DNA from: Tenrec ecaudatus
Taxonomy: Eukaryota; Chordata; Mammalia; Afrosoricida; Tenrecidae
NCBI RefSeq assembly: GCF_050624435.1
Contig: NC_134546.1
Coordinates: 15,399,001 to 15,463,000 of the forward strand
DNA: 64,000 nt
Direction: 5' to 3'
The position numbers and the translations under genes are program-made. Positions within the stretch are counted from its first letter, which is position 1. Every line of letters starts with the position of its first letter. Under the pieces are notes generated by a model that was not told the origin of the DNA, searched no databases, and worked only from the letters and a program-made list of their open reading frames with translations. This document shows, piece after piece, positions 32,326-43,580 of the stretch.

Positions 32326-33234
32326 TGGAATATGTTGATATCCATGGGGTGCATTTTCGTTTATCGTTCTGGTTTCAATTCTTTAAAGGTATTCTTCCAG
32401 TAAACATAAGAATCGTTTTCCAGCTTCCAAAATTAAGACTTGTTTGGGATAGCATCAAACCAGGAACACTAAGGGCATAGTGTTCACTACGTGGAGTGTC
32501 TGGGCTTCTATTTGGAGAGAGAGCAGGGCTCTGTGCCTAACTGAATCTTCCATCCCATCTCCTTGGGCAGAATTTGGGGAGGTGTCCAGGCAGGGCAGAG
32601 AGCGGTTCACATGAGCGTTGAGTGCGCTTTGGGAAACTGGTCAAGCACCACTGGCTCCGATGCTGGAGACATAATTGGAAAAAGAGGCAGGCTGACTTTG
32701 AGCCAGCTCTGGGCATCTTCCAGGAATCTTGCTTTTTATTTCTTCATTTTTTTCATGGCAACAGATGAGTGTGTGCCTAAAGAACAAATCCGATGAAAAC
32801 AGAAAATACGCTGATTTGGTACGTTTGCCAGAAAAGAGAAGTTGTGGTTAAGCGCTAAAGCCAAAGATCTTGGAAAGAGGGGCGCATTGAGGACAGGTAG
32901 GTGCATGTTGTGACCATGCGGTCTTAAGAAGAGCACAGGGGACCCGGCTCCAAGTCGAGTGACTAGGGTTCAGGCCTGTGTCCTGTGGTGAATAGTGTAC
33001 ACTCTTGAGCATCTGTTTGTTCCTTTCCTGAAGGAAGCATGCTTGATCGATGTCCTCTTTGGTGCTCCTGGGCTGGGTTTCTACGGAGTTCGGAGTATTT
33101 ACTAGAATATGCAGGCACTGTGTGACTGGAAAACTCAGAGATGTTAAAAATCTCCATTTTAAAACCAAAGGAACATATTTATAGGATAAAGTGATGGTGA
33201 GCTAAGAATTGAAAAAGCCACAGGGATGATCCCT
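32326..33234. other. Intergenic sequence, no recognised feature
   Basis: Unique, AT-balanced DNA; no credible exon or repeat. Confidence 0.3.
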
Positions 33235-33432
33235 GCCAACCAGAACCACACCAAAACTCACTGTCACCGAATCCTTTCCAACCCACACGGACCCCATAGG
33301 ACAGAAGAGAACTGTGAGTTTCTTACACTGTACATCTCTCTGGGAATGGAAAGCCTCATCTTTCTTCTGCGGAGTAGTTGGTGGTTTTGAACAGCTGACC
33401 AAACCCACTGCCACTGCGTCCATTCACACTCT
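33235..33432 (-). mobile_element. AfroSINE
   Basis: CCCCATAGGACAGAAGAGAA, GCCTCATCTTTCTTCTGCGG, GGTGGTTTTGAACAGCTGAC in antisense order. Confidence 0.75.
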
Positions 33433-33447
33433 GCTCCTTAGTGTTCC

Positions 33448-33555
33448 TGACACTGTGCACATTTACGGGACAGGCCAGCCTCATCTTGCTCCCGCAGAGA
33501 GACGGGGGAGTTTGAAACACCAACCGTGTGCTTGGCAACCCAACCCTTTGCCCCA
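33448..33555 (-). mobile_element. AfroSINE fragment adjacent to the previous copy
   Basis: CCAGCCTCATCTTGCTCCCG, GGGGGAGTTTGAAACACC and CTTTGCCCCAGAGGGCTTTC resemble the head half of AfroSINE in antisense. Confidence 0.5.
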
Positions 33556-33588
33556 GAGGGCTTTCAGAAGTTGATTTTAAAAGAAAAT

Positions 33589-33655
33589 GTTCACCATTTA
33601 AGTTCTGATACTAAGTTCACCATTTAAGTTCTGATAAGTTCACCATTTAAGTTCT
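33589..33655. repeat. Short tandem triplication (23-26 bp period)
   Basis: GTTCACCATTTAAGTTCT occurs three times, starting at 33589, 33615 and 33638, with spacers of slightly different length. Confidence 0.9.
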
Positions 33656-33682
33656 CTCATTTTTACCAAGGTCCCTCTAGAA

Positions 33683-33874
33683 CAGCGGTTCTCAACCTGT
33701 GGGTTGTGACCCCTTTGGGGTCGAACGTCCCCTTCACAGGGGTCACCCAATTCATCACAGTAGCAAAATCACAGTGATGAAGTAGCAACGAAAATAATGT
33801 TATTGTGGGGAGGTGACCACCACATGAGGAACTGTATGAAAGAGTTGCGGCGTGAAGAAGGTTGAGCACCACTG
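33683..33874 (+). mobile_element. SPIN-like non-autonomous hAT element (192 bp)
   Basis: Begins CAGCGGTTCTCAACCTGTGG, then TTGTGACCCCTTTGGGGTCG, CCTTCACAGGGGTCACCC, GATGAAGTAGCAACGAAAAT, and ends GAAGGTTGAGCACCACTG. Flanks CTCTAGAA and CTCTAGGT form an 8-bp duplication matching 6 of 8, with the nnnTAnnn pattern. No transposase. Confidence 0.85.
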
Positions 33875-33882
33875 CTCTAGGT

Positions 33883-34439
33883 GTACTCAAACTCTCAACC
33901 CTTCAGTTAGCAGTTGAGTGCATTAGCTGTTTTCACCCAGGGACTCCATAGATGTCTGCTTCTCAGATGGAGGTCAAATCTGCTTGGATGAAACTCACCT
34001 GCAAACACTCAAAGGAGCCCCCAGCAGCAAAGCGCGTGGGGTGCAGAAAGACTGCCCGACTGCATCTGCTCCCAATACGCCATGTCTCCTGCCCACGGCC
34101 TTAGTTACCAGAACACGCCAATTAGGCCTCCTGATTATCACGCTAGCTTATCGACCACTGGCCTACCGTGCAGGTCAAGCACTTCAGGATGGCCAACCAC
34201 ACTCTCTGCCTGGAATAGTATCTTGTGCCAGTCTTTGCAGGGAAAAGGAAACGTCTCGGTTCTCTGTGGCAGCTGGTCTCCGAGATGATCCTCAAGGATT
34301 CCAGTGTGAACCTTCGTGTGGTCCCCTTTCGCACTGTGCCAAGGTTCGTACACTTGAGGAATAGCATGCAACAGAAGGGATGGATTGCCACTTCTGAGAC
34401 TAAGATATGAGTCTCCAGCTTGGGTGCTTCCTTGCTGTT
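33883..34439. other. Intergenic sequence, no recognised feature
   Basis: Unique DNA. A 126-codon open frame (33984-34364) has no recognisable domain. Confidence 0.3.
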
Positions 34440-34451
34440 TGCCTATTATTT

Positions 34452-35822
34452 CCCTCCCCCCTTTTTAAAAAATCATTTTATTGGGGGCTTGTGCAACTCT
34501 TATCACAATCTATACATATATCAATTGTGTAAAGCACATTTGTACATTTATTACCCTCATCATTCTCAAAACAGTTGCTCTCCACATAAGCCCCTGGCAT
34601 CAGCTCCTCATTTCCCCCTCCCTCCCCGTTCCCCTCTCCCTCATAAACCCTTGAAAATTTATAAACTCTTATTTTGTCATATCTTACACTGTCCGATGTC
34701 TCCCTTTACCCACTTTTCTGTTATCCATCCCCCAGGGAGGAGGTTATATGTAGATCCTTATAATCGGTTCCTTTTCACCCTACCCTCCCTCCAACCTCCC
34801 GGTATCGCCACTCTCACCACTGGTCCTGAAGGGATCATCTGTCCTGAATTCCCTGTGTTTCCAGTTCCTATCTGTACCAGTGTACATCCTCTGGTCTAGC
34901 TAGATTTGTAAGGTAAAATTGGGATCATGATAATGGGTGGGGAGGAAGCATTTAGGAACTAGAGGAAAGTTGTACGCTTCATCGTTGCTACATTGCACCC
35001 TGACTGGCTCATCTCCTTCCCATAACCCTTCTGTAAGGGGATGTCCAGTTGCATACAGATGGGCTTTGAGTCCCCACTCCACACTCCCCCTCATTCACAA
35101 TGGTATGATTTTTTGTTCTTTGATGCCTGATACCTGATCCCTTTGACACTTCGTGATCACACAGGTTGGAGTGCTTCTTCCATGTGGGCTTTGTTGCTTC
35201 TGAGCTAGATGGCTGCTTGTTTATCTTCAAGCCTTTAAGACCACAGATGCTATATCTTTTGATAGCTGGGCACCATCAGCTTTCTTCACCACATTTGTTT
35301 ATGAACCCGCTTTGTCTTCAGTGATTGTGTCAGGAAGGTGAGCATCATGGAATACCAGTTTAATAGAACAAAGTATTCTTGCATTGAGGGAGTACTTGAG
35401 TGGAGGCCCAATGTCCATCTGCTACCTTAACACTAAACCTACGAATATATGCACATAAATCAATTTCCCCATCCTCATATATAAATATATTTACATATAC
35501 ATGCCTTTATTTAGACCTCTATAAATGCCCTTTTGCCTCCTAGCTCTTTCCTCTATTTCCATTGACCTTCCTCCTGTCCCACTATCATGCTCACTCTTCA
35601 TTTGGGTTACAGTAATTCCTCTAGGTTACATTACCCTTGATCATGCCCTACCAGGCCTCCTACACCCTCCTCACCACCAATTTGGATCACTTGTTATTCC
35701 CTTGTCCCTGGATTTGTTAACACGACTGTTTTCCCCATACCTCCCCCTCTCCCCGTGTCCCCCGGGAACTGTCGGTCCTACTGTTTCTCCTTCAGATTGT
35801 TCATCCAGCCTATCTTATTTAC
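34452..35822 (-). mobile_element. L1 3' end insertion (1,371 bp) with 12-bp target duplication
   Basis: Antisense tail TTTTTAAAAAATCATTTTAT, then GCTTGTGCAACTCTTATCAC, the C-rich tract, CCCCAGGGAGGAGGTTATAT and AGCCTTTAAGACCACAGATG. Perfect duplicate TGCCTATTATTT at 34440-34451 and 35823-35834. Best-defined copy of this subfamily in the window. Confidence 0.85.
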
Positions 35823-35834
35823 TGCCTATTATTT

Positions 35835-36227
35835 ACTATGGGGGAAGTCAGCTGCCAGGTGGGAGGTGACTTGGGGAGCCTAAAGATAAGCCCATATGAT
35901 AAGAAACTGAATCCTCTAGCAATAGCCAGTGAAGCATTGCAGCCTGAGAATGACCAAGCCGGTGAGTGCAGAAATGGATTGATTGTTTGCTAGCTGAGCC
36001 TTTGCACAGACTGCCCTGACTCCAGTGTCACAACATTCCACTCAACTAAGCCACTTCCACATTCCTGCCCCTCAGAAACACTGCTGTTTTAAGACTGTTG
36101 GTGGTTGGTTTTTTAAAGCATCTACGTTTTGAGATAGTTATGTAGTAACAGATGACTTCTGCGTTTCCTTTTGATTCTGAGTAAAGATACAGCCAGGAAG
36201 ACATAGTGTAGAGACTGACTAGGGTTG
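35835..36227. other. Intergenic sequence, no recognised feature
   Basis: Unique DNA between the L1 insertion and an AfroSINE. Confidence 0.3.
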
Positions 36228-36440
36228 ATTCAGGAGCCCTGGTGGTGTACTGCTTATGCATTGGGCTGCTAACAGCAAGGTCAGCAGTTCAAAACCACTA
36301 GCTGCTCCTACAGAGGAAGACAAGGGCTTTCTACTCTCATCAAGAGTTAGACTTGGAAGCTCACAGGGCAGTTCTCCCGTGTCCTATAGGGTCACAATTT
36401 GTTGGTATTGACTTGATGGCAGTGAGTGCTAGTGATGATT
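36228..36440 (+). mobile_element. AfroSINE, full length
   Basis: CAGGAGCCCTGGTGGTGTAC, TGGGCTGCTAACAGCAAGG, TCAGCAGTTCAAAACCAC, GTCCTATAGGGTCACAAT and TTGACTTGATGGCAGTGAG in sense order. Confidence 0.9.
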
Positions 36441-37599
36441 TATCCGATGAACATGTGTCTACCTTGTGCTGGGACCTTCTATTCTAGATAGGACCCTTCC
36501 AAATACATGTTACGGTAAGAGTCCCTTGGGGTGGTAAGTCAGCATAAAGATTTGGGGACCATTGACTTGTTTGGGGGCACCTTGAATATTTGTTATCATT
36601 CAGAACATGTGAGAAACATTGCAGACTAGGACACAAAATGAAAGGGACAATGTTTCCCAGGTAAGAGTTCAAGATGGAAAGCAAATCAGTACACAAAGAT
36701 GCATTTAAATAGAAGCACGAAGGGGTAAGGCTAATGTGAAGATGGTTAGGCGAGATTAAGAAAGCCTCCCTGTGTGAAATTCTATTTTAGCATCATCTCC
36801 ATGATGGGATAGCCACAACTGAGATCGACCAGGTGTCCCCCAAGTGACAGATAGGGTGCTAAGTAATGTACCTCTTGTATCTTTTCAAGCCCTCACGACA
36901 GCCCGATGAAGCTGGAGCTAGTATCTATTTCCAGTAAGTTACCAAGGAGGGACGGTCCTGCAGCTCTGGTGCTGAACTGACTTCCTATCTATCCGATGCT
37001 CTTCAGGCTTTCGCGTTCCACCTCCGAGACCCAGAGACACAAACGTGCTGCGGACTGGACAAGTGACTAGAGATTTGTAGCGAGATGTCGCGGGAGGGTT
37101 GCGGGCCAAGTGAGGATAAGGGCATGAAGTCCTGAACCTGCCTGACTTCCTAGAGACTCCTTAGCTACATCTCCTGCTTTGGGTTATGAACAAAGCGAGG
37201 CAAGTCGGGATTGTCTTGGGATGCCTTGATGACAGAGATGAGAGCGGTTCCATAGGCGTTTGAGAAAAATCTGTGCTTGGTCAAGTAGCTCTGGTCCCCC
37301 CCAGCCTTCTTCTGAGCCGAAATCCATTCTCCGAGGCTCCTCCCATTCTCCAGTACCACACTGGTCCCCACCCCCTCCACTCCCCACTTCACTGATTTGC
37401 CCTTTTTAACACAAGAGGTACCAGCGAAGGCCCAGGAGGCTGAACCTGGTGTACACTTGGGCTGCCCAGTGGGCACCCAGCGTGCCGAGCGAGGGCTGTG
37501 TTGTGGGCAGGAGGCAGGTAAGCCGATGCTTTGAAATGCCACCAGCTAAGTCAAGCCGTATCCACCCACTCAGGCCCTGGGGCTGACCCGGAGAACTGG
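36441..37599. other. Sequence upstream of the CpG island; small L2/MIR-like scraps
   Basis: ATGTGTCTACCTTGTGCTGG (36452) resembles an L2 3' piece, and CCCTCACGACAGCCCGATGA (36889) an antisense MIR. No exon is called; a donor-like CAG|GTAAGC lies at 37515/37516. Confidence 0.35.
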
Positions 37600-38500
37600 C
37601 CGAGAAGTCCCTGTGCCACCGGGGGGAGTTGGGGGGTGATGGTTGTGCTCTGCGGCGAGCCCTGCCCACCCGGCCGGCGCCCTGGTTCCCGCCCAGGCGG
37701 CCTTTCCGGAGCTTGAGCCCGAGGGTCGCGCGCCCTGCACCCGCCCTGCTCCCTCCTGGCAGTTGGTGACTCTGCGCCCCGGCACTCCCGTCCCGGGGAG
37801 ACTCTCCGCGTGCGCGTGCCCGGCGGCCCCCGACGCGGAGCTGGAACCCCGGGACCCCCGCGAGCCTCTGGGATCCGGCAGGAGCACGCCCGGAGGAGCC
37901 CCGAGTCCGCGCGCCCCGCGGCCCCCGGGGGCGGAGATAGCGCGCTGGGGGCGGGGCCCTGCCGGGAGGGGGCGGGGCGGAGCAGAGGCGGGGCGGAGCC
38001 TGGTGCTCGCGCTCGGCCGAGGCGCCGGCTCCGCTCCGAGACCCCCACCCGGGCTGGGTAGGCGCTCGGAGAAGGAGGGAAAAAGCGAGCCCGGCCCCCT
38101 TGCCGGGCGGGGGCGAAGCAGTTGGGGACCGCGGTCCGGCCACGGCAGCCTGAGCTCCGGGCGCCGGATGCCCCGCAGGTACTTCGCGAGCCGCCGGGAA
38201 GCCGCTCCGAGGACCGCGCGGCGCCAGCCGGCGGCGCGGGCTTTGAGCCCAGTGGGGGGCTTTTCCAGGGACTCGCCCGGTCTTCGGGGTTCTCACGGGG
38301 GCTGGACGGCTCCGGGTCGTCGGTCCGTAGGCGCACCCAGTCTCTCTCCCACGCTCGGGAGAGAAAGTTGGAAGAGGAGAGGATTTAGCTGCGGGGACTG
38401 CCAAGAGAGCCTCGGAGCCTCCCGCAGGGGCTCAGGGGACAAGCGGCCAGCACCGGGGCTGGGGTGGTGGTGGTGGTGATGGTGGTGGTAAGAGGTGCGT
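37600..38500. promoter_or_regulatory. PROKR1: CpG island, probable PROKR1 promoter and non-coding exon 1
   Basis: The only long GC- and CpG-dense stretch in the window. It holds GC boxes (GGGGCGGGGC at 37947-37956, and again near 37968-37980 and 37987-37997), an ETS-type core TTCCGG near 37704, and no clear TATA box. It lies 1.8-2.7 kb upstream of coding exon A, the right place for a first exon. Candidate + strand donors are CAG|GTAAGC at 37515/37516, CAG|GTACTT at about 38179 and TGGTG|GTAAGA at 38487/38488; which is used cannot be decided by eye. Long open frames here on both strands (up to 332 codons) come from low stop-codon frequency in GC-rich DNA and are not called as genes. Confidence 0.7.
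38464..38490 (+). repeat. (TGG)n short repeat ending in a candidate splice donor
   Basis: About 26 bases of TGG/GGT repeats end in GTAAGAG, a good 5' splice site sequence. It lies at the edge of the CpG island and may end exon 1; inference only. Confidence 0.4.
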
Positions 38501-39654
38501 GGTGGGGCTTTGTTTTGAAAACCTGACTCGAAGCCCCGCGGGTAGCAGGCTAAGAGATAAAGTGAGGCTCACTTGCCTGCCAGGACAGGGACTCCCCTGC
38601 TGGGATTGTCGTGGTACCCAGGGAGGGGCTCGGCTTCCCAGCCGGGGGTCCTTCTGCGGAGGAGGACTCCAAGGAGGGGGCAGAATCCGAGAAAAACCGA
38701 GGTGGTGGAACCGTTGGGAGAGGAGGAAAGGAATGGGTGCCGTCTTCCTGGGCGGCGAGGACCACAGCCTTGGCCCTCCAAAGACTGAGGCCCGGGCTCA
38801 AGCCTTTGAGGATGACGGACAGCCGGCTGCCTCGGGGTGCTGGGTCTATTTATCTGCCGATCTTCCTTCTCTTTCTCCTGATGTGCGGGGCGTTCTCCAG
38901 CCCCCAGCTCTCTTCTTAACATCTCATCTCCCCTGGTGTGATATTTTCAGGCTCTGGCAAGGTCTTCAGGGAGAGGATAGGGGACAAAGAGACTCTGAGC
39001 TTCCTATCCCCGCCCCCCCAAAGGCTGCTATCTGCTCCCACCTCTCCAGCATCCTTGTTCCTCCCTCGCAGAGACCCACTGAGTGGTGAGCTGCAGCCCT
39101 GGTCGGTGGTCAGCGTTTCCCTCTCCCTTGCAGCTGCCTGATGGAAATCCCTTGCAGCTGGAGCGTGCAATACAGCCCCTCTCCCGGGGAGCTCTGTGCT
39201 TTAGAGACATTATTGATGACCGCCTACCTGGAGAATCTTGAAGTCCCAGGTGTTCAAGCTCTTTACCTCGGGACACACAAATGGAAAAGAACGGATTCTA
39301 TTTGAGGGCCCCCTACTGCCATTCCGTGCTCAGGCTATGACTGAGCCGTTCTTTCAGAGAACCAGTAAAAACAACACAAGCCCCCCCCTACACCTCCCCA
39401 AAGACTTCAATTCTTACCTGTGGCTACAGCTAGCCTAACAGGCATTTCCTCCGAGTCTCTGGGTAGACTCAAACCTCCAACATTTCCATGAGCCTCCAAG
39501 CATGTCTGCCTGTGGCACCCCTCAGGGTCTTGGTAAATGCTGTGCCAGGTTTCTAGGGTCCTTGCTGCTTTAATGCGGGCACAAGAACTCCAGTGAGGAG
39601 CCTCCCCGGACTCCCAACTTTGGTCTTTGAGTAAAACTCATCATGCTTGTGTTT
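38501..39654. other. Sequence between the CpG island and an AfroSINE
   Basis: GC-moderate unique DNA, probably intron 1 of PROKR1 if the first exon lies in the island. Open frames (up to 196 codons) reflect composition and are not called. Confidence 0.4.
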
Positions 39655-39870
39655 TCCAAACCAAACCAAACTCACGGCCATGAGTCGGTTCCGACTCACA
39701 GGGACCCTCTAGGACAGGGGAGAACAGCCCGCGTGGGGCTCTGAGACTGCGATTCTTTAAGGGAGTTGGAAGTCTCATCTTTCCCCTGAAGGGCAGCTGG
39801 TTGTTTCGATCTACTGACCTTGTGGTTAGCAGCCCAACATGTAACCACGACTCCACCAGGGCTCCTGCCT
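39655..39870 (-). mobile_element. AfroSINE, full length
   Basis: ATGAGTCGGTTCCGACTCAC, GGGACCCTCTAGGACAGGGG, AAGTCTCATCTTTCCCCTG, GGTTGTTTCGATCTACTGAC and CACGACTCCACCAGGGCTCC in antisense order; 0.4 kb upstream of PROKR1 coding exon A. Confidence 0.9.
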
Positions 39871-40228
39871 GTCTCTTCAGTGGAGCAGAACGGAACTGAG
39901 CCAGGGTCTGGTTGTCCAACTTGCCCTGACTGAGTGGGTCTCTGTTTGCTGGTTGATTGGTGCTCCCTCATGGGTTACTTTGTACTCCCTCACCCTATGT
40001 CCACTCTGAGCAGGTGACTGATGGGTCAGCAACGGTTACAAGACGGTTTAAAATGCTGCCAGTTCCCCTTACCCATGTAGCCAACTGTTGGTCTCCCAAA
40101 GGTCTGCCGTGGAACTCAGATGCTGTGGCCCAAGGAAGTTGGTGGGGCGATCGACTCGCTGGGGGAAAGCAAGAGTGAAGAGAGGAGAGGAGACCGCCCT
40201 GCAGCCTCGCAGACCTTGCTTTTCCCAG

Positions 40229-40270
40229 GAACTCGCAGCAGTACTGCCCACAGGAGCACCACCTGCCCAG
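40229..40270 (+). other. PROKR1: PROKR1 5' UTR part of coding exon A, with splice acceptor
   Basis: The acceptor CCTTGCTTTTCCCAG ends at 40228. The 42 bases to the ATG contain no upstream ATG. The ATG context is moderate: C at -3, G at +4. Inferred from sequence only; a different acceptor upstream would lengthen the UTR but not change the protein. Confidence 0.6.
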
Positions 40271-40758
40271 ATGGAGCTCCCCACGGGGGCCGTGAGGGAT
40301 GCCAACGACACGAACACATCCACCAACTTCCTGTCTGTGCTCGACCCCCAGGGAGGCCCAGCTGCCCCTTTCCCATCCAACCTCAGCTACGGGGACTATG
40401 ATATCCCCTTGGATGAAGACGAGGATGTGACGAATTCTCGGACGTTCTTTGCGGCCAAAATCGTCATTGGCCTGGCCCTCGTGGGCATCATGCTGGTCTG
40501 CGGCATTGGCAACTTTGTCTTCATCGCTGCCCTGGCCCGCTACAAGAAGCTTCGCAACCTCACCAACCTGCTCATTGCCAACCTGGCCATCTCCGACTTC
40601 CTGGTGGCCATTGTCTGCTGCCCCTTTGAAATGGACTACTACGTGGTGCGCCAGCTTTCCTGGGAGCACGGCCACATGCTGTGCGCCTCTGTCAACTACC
40701 TTCGTACCGTGTCCCTCTACGTGTCCACCAATGTCCTGCTGGCCATCGCCATTGACAG
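40271..40758 (+). CDS. PROKR1: Prokineticin receptor 1, coding exon A (residues 1-163, N-terminus to TM3)
   Basis: Class A G-protein-coupled receptor for the secreted prokineticins PROK1 (EG-VEGF) and PROK2; the family signals mainly through Gq and calcium at the plasma membrane. Seen here: an extracellular N-terminus with N-glycosylation sequons at Asn12, Asn15 and Asn37, the acidic stretch [18 protein letters not shown]1 with GIGN (Asn81), TM2 with Asp109 of the LAISD motif, Cys138 at the start of TM3 (disulfide partner is Cys218 in exon B), and the start of the DRY motif. The N-terminus ([21 protein letters not shown]) matches PROKR1 rather than PROKR2 as I recall both. The ATG at 40271 lies 42 bp after a good acceptor (TTTCCCAG ending 40228), has no other ATG between, and gives the expected length. 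The reading frame stays open upstream but would be 5' UTR or intron. The exon ends in CAG before GTGAGC, a strong donor; 488 coding bases leave phase 2. Confidence 0.97.
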
Positions 40759-42336
40759 GTGAGCGTGGGGGGAGGGGAGGGAGTAAAGAGGCATTGGAAT
40801 TGCTCCCTTCTTTCACCCACCCCACCGTGGCTTGCCAGAAGGAGGTCTCTGTCTTCCACGTCCATGTGGATGGATGTCGGGGGGTGGGGGGTGTTCTTAA
40901 GTTTCCCCCATGGATTTTACGGTGAGAATAGCTCTTGTTTTTCAGTGGGGCTTTGGTAGGAGGGAGCAGAACCCCCTAGAGTTGGGCAATGGGAAGGTTT
41001 TTGGTCCTTCGGTGATGAACAGAGATAGCCTATCTGCTTAAGAGCTGGAGGTAGACAGGCGCAAGGAGGTGTGGAGGGACAAGTTAAACTCCTGGCATGA
41101 CCCCTTGAATCAACTTGGACATCCTGACAGTTTCTACCTCACTAATACTTCCTCCACTAAAACATGCTGTCTCTAATGCATGTTGATTTTAAAAATAAGA
41201 TTGATAGAAAAGCTTCCGCGTTTCACTTTGCATCCTTTCATTTTGAGGGTTTTGGGTTTGCCTTTCCATACATGGGTATACATGAATACCAAAGCCCCGG
41301 TTCCAGCCATGTTAAGTAACGCCCACATGAGCAGCCAACACGCACCTGTCAGACACGTAGTCTCCTCATTTAGTTTGATCAGGAGTGCTGATAGGTCCGG
41401 GTAACCTTTGCCCCTTGGGAGACAAGCTTTCCCATCTCATGTGCCCAGAGCTAACCTGGTTACAACCTGCAGTTACCTTAAGGGTCAAAGCATGCCTCTC
41501 TGTACTTGGAGCGGAACAGCCTCTCTCTGTTAACCTGGAGAGCCCGGGGCAGAGTTGCCCATCCTGTTCCATCACCTCAGGACTTGGTGAGATTCGGACT
41601 GTGCCACTCCTTCAGGGCACTCTAGGACAGCGGGGAGGGGCACAGCTAATGAGCACACGTTCCTGAAGCTATAAGAAGGGCAGCTAGGGCAGAATAACCT
41701 GGGAAAAGAGCACTCCCGAGGAACGGGCACTAGTAAGAGTCTTGGCTTAAAACCACCTCTGGGTCGGAGCCCCTGTTTCCGTCCAGGAAAGGTAGCAGGG
41801 AATTGGCTGGTATCCTCCTGGGAGGTGCTCAGATATGCCATCCCTGGCTCTCCAAAGGAGTCACGCAGCCCCAGTGTTGTATCCACAGAGAGCATGACCC
41901 CTGGGCAGACCTCTCCAGAAGGAGCAGAGAGGTGGGGACCATTAAGCAGAGCATTTGCCCACCTGAGTATCCTTCCGAAATGTCAAAAGCCCTGGTCTCA
42001 GCTTCTCTGAGAGTGGAAGCTGCAGCTGTCAGCACCGGAACAGGCCACAGTAGATAGGGTCACATGATGACACCTGTGCGGCTAATTTTCCATCTGAAGT
42101 TTCATGCCAGCAAGGCATGTTTTCCCAGTGGCTCCTCTTGGCTGTTAAAAGTTGGGAAGGGGAAGTAGGTGTCTGCTGTGGGATGGGATCCTACCCCTAT
42201 GGTAAAACCCCTTTTCCATGTAGGGGGCAACTTCTTCAAAGGGGCCAGAAATGCCTGATGGAGTCAATTTAAGGGCATGGAAGTCAGAACACACTAAGAG
42301 GCATTGAATAGTCCCCTCCACCCCCATGTACCCTAG
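40759..42336. other. PROKR1 intron, first part
   Basis: Begins with donor GTGAGC. No exon or repeat is recognised to 42336; open frames here lack domains. Confidence 0.5.
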
Positions 42337-42520
42337 AACCAAATCCATTGTGATTGAGTCGATTCTGACTAATTGGGCCTTATATAGGGTTTCCAAGACT
42401 AAATCTTAACAGGAGCAGCCAGATTTCATCTTTCTTTCTTGAAGCAGCGGGTGGGTTTGAACCACCAACCTGCTGGTGAGCAGCTCAACACCCAACCTAC
42501 AGTGCCACCAGTCCCCCTTG
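42337..42520 (-). mobile_element. AfroSINE in the PROKR1 intron
   Basis: GATTGAGTCGATTCTGACTA, GGGTTTCCAAGACTAAATCT, GGTGGGTTTGAACCACC and CTACAGTGCCACCAGTCCC. Confidence 0.75.
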
Positions 42521-43009
42521 ATCTACGGAACTTCTTTAAGTTCATGTCATACTTTTAAATCAAACCCAGTGTTTGAAACGAAATACCATATGCATGTTTC
42601 TTGCCATGTAAGTTGATAAAATGCAAATTAGTTACAGTAAGAAAGATACATTGAGAAGCATGCTTGCATCATGGGATGACTGTTATAAGTGGATACTTGC
42701 ACCGAGCCTCACTAGGGGCCTTGGCTGACTAGCTGGCTGTTTCAATGCATTACATTCCTTTATTGGTGTGTGATCTTTACTTAAATTTATTTTGATTTTT
42801 ATGTACTTTTCCCATCGAAGTTCAATTTTATGGTTCTAGATACTCATTGATTTTTTTCTTTCAATCTGGCTCCTGTTGATCAGGACTTGATTGGTGATCT
42901 TCAGGTTTGAATTGGTCAGTTTTGTGCAACTAATTTTTATCTTGAATTAACAAATAGGCTGCTTTTCTAGAAAGGATGTTGGTATTTATTCTGCTGAGGG
43001 TTAAATCCG

Positions 43010-43165
43010 AGGTATACTACCTAGACCCACTAGTTGTAGGGTCTTTTCTAAATTACTTAACCTCTCCTGGCCTCAGTTTATTCCTCTGACAATGCAGACA
43101 ATGAGAGAAATGAATGTGTGTGCTGCTTTGAGGAGTAGGGATATAATAAACAATATTGTTTAGAA
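43010..43165 (+). mobile_element. MIR in the PROKR1 intron
   Basis: TAAATTACTTAACCTCTCCT, GGCCTCAGTTTATTCCTCTG and GATATAATAAACAATATTG follow the sense MIR order. Confidence 0.6.
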
Positions 43166-43189
43166 AAATACTTGAGACAGAGGATTTAA

Positions 43190-43580
43190 CAAACCCACAG
43201 TCGCTGAATCATTTCCTACTAAAGGCGACCCTCCAGGCTTCCCACGGCTGTAAATCTTTTGTTTTTAAACAGTTTTATTAGCATTTCATCCACATGCCAT
43301 ATAATTTGATAATGCAATTATATCAAGAGCAGTGTTGTACAGTTGTCACTATATTCAATTCTAGAACATGTTCTTCTTCCTTGTACTCATTGTTATTCAT
43401 GTGATTATTGTTTTTGTTTTTTCTAATTGTGGCAAAAAATATACACACCAGGACATTCTCCAATTCCACAAAGACTGCCACGTCTTTGTCCCAGGGAGTG
43501 GCTGGTGGGTCAACCTGCCGACCTTCCTGTCAGCAGCGCCATCCCTAACCCACTGCACCAGCGAAGCTCCTTTGCAAGGC
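43190..43580 (-). mobile_element. AfroSINE split by an L1 tail piece
   Basis: ACCCACAGTCGCTGAATCAT (43194) and CCCACGGCTGTAAATCTTT precede an L1-type insert (43259-43482); GTGGGTCAACCTGCCGACC and CTAACCCACTGCACCAGCG follow. Confidence 0.6.
43259..43482 (-). mobile_element. L1 3' end piece nested in the AfroSINE
   Basis: AACAGTTTTATTAGCATTTC, ATCAAGAGCAGTGTTGTACA and CTATATTCAATTCTAGAACA. Similar to 23890-24060. Confidence 0.5.

Noticed and set aside
37406..38479. Long open frames on both strands (332 and 261 codons minus, 278 codons plus)
   Set aside because: They lie in a CpG island where stop codons are rare, overlap one another, and are rich in Pro, Arg, Gly and Ala with no domain.
39995..40825. 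276-codon minus-strand frame
   Set aside because: It is the antisense shadow of PROKR1 coding exon A.
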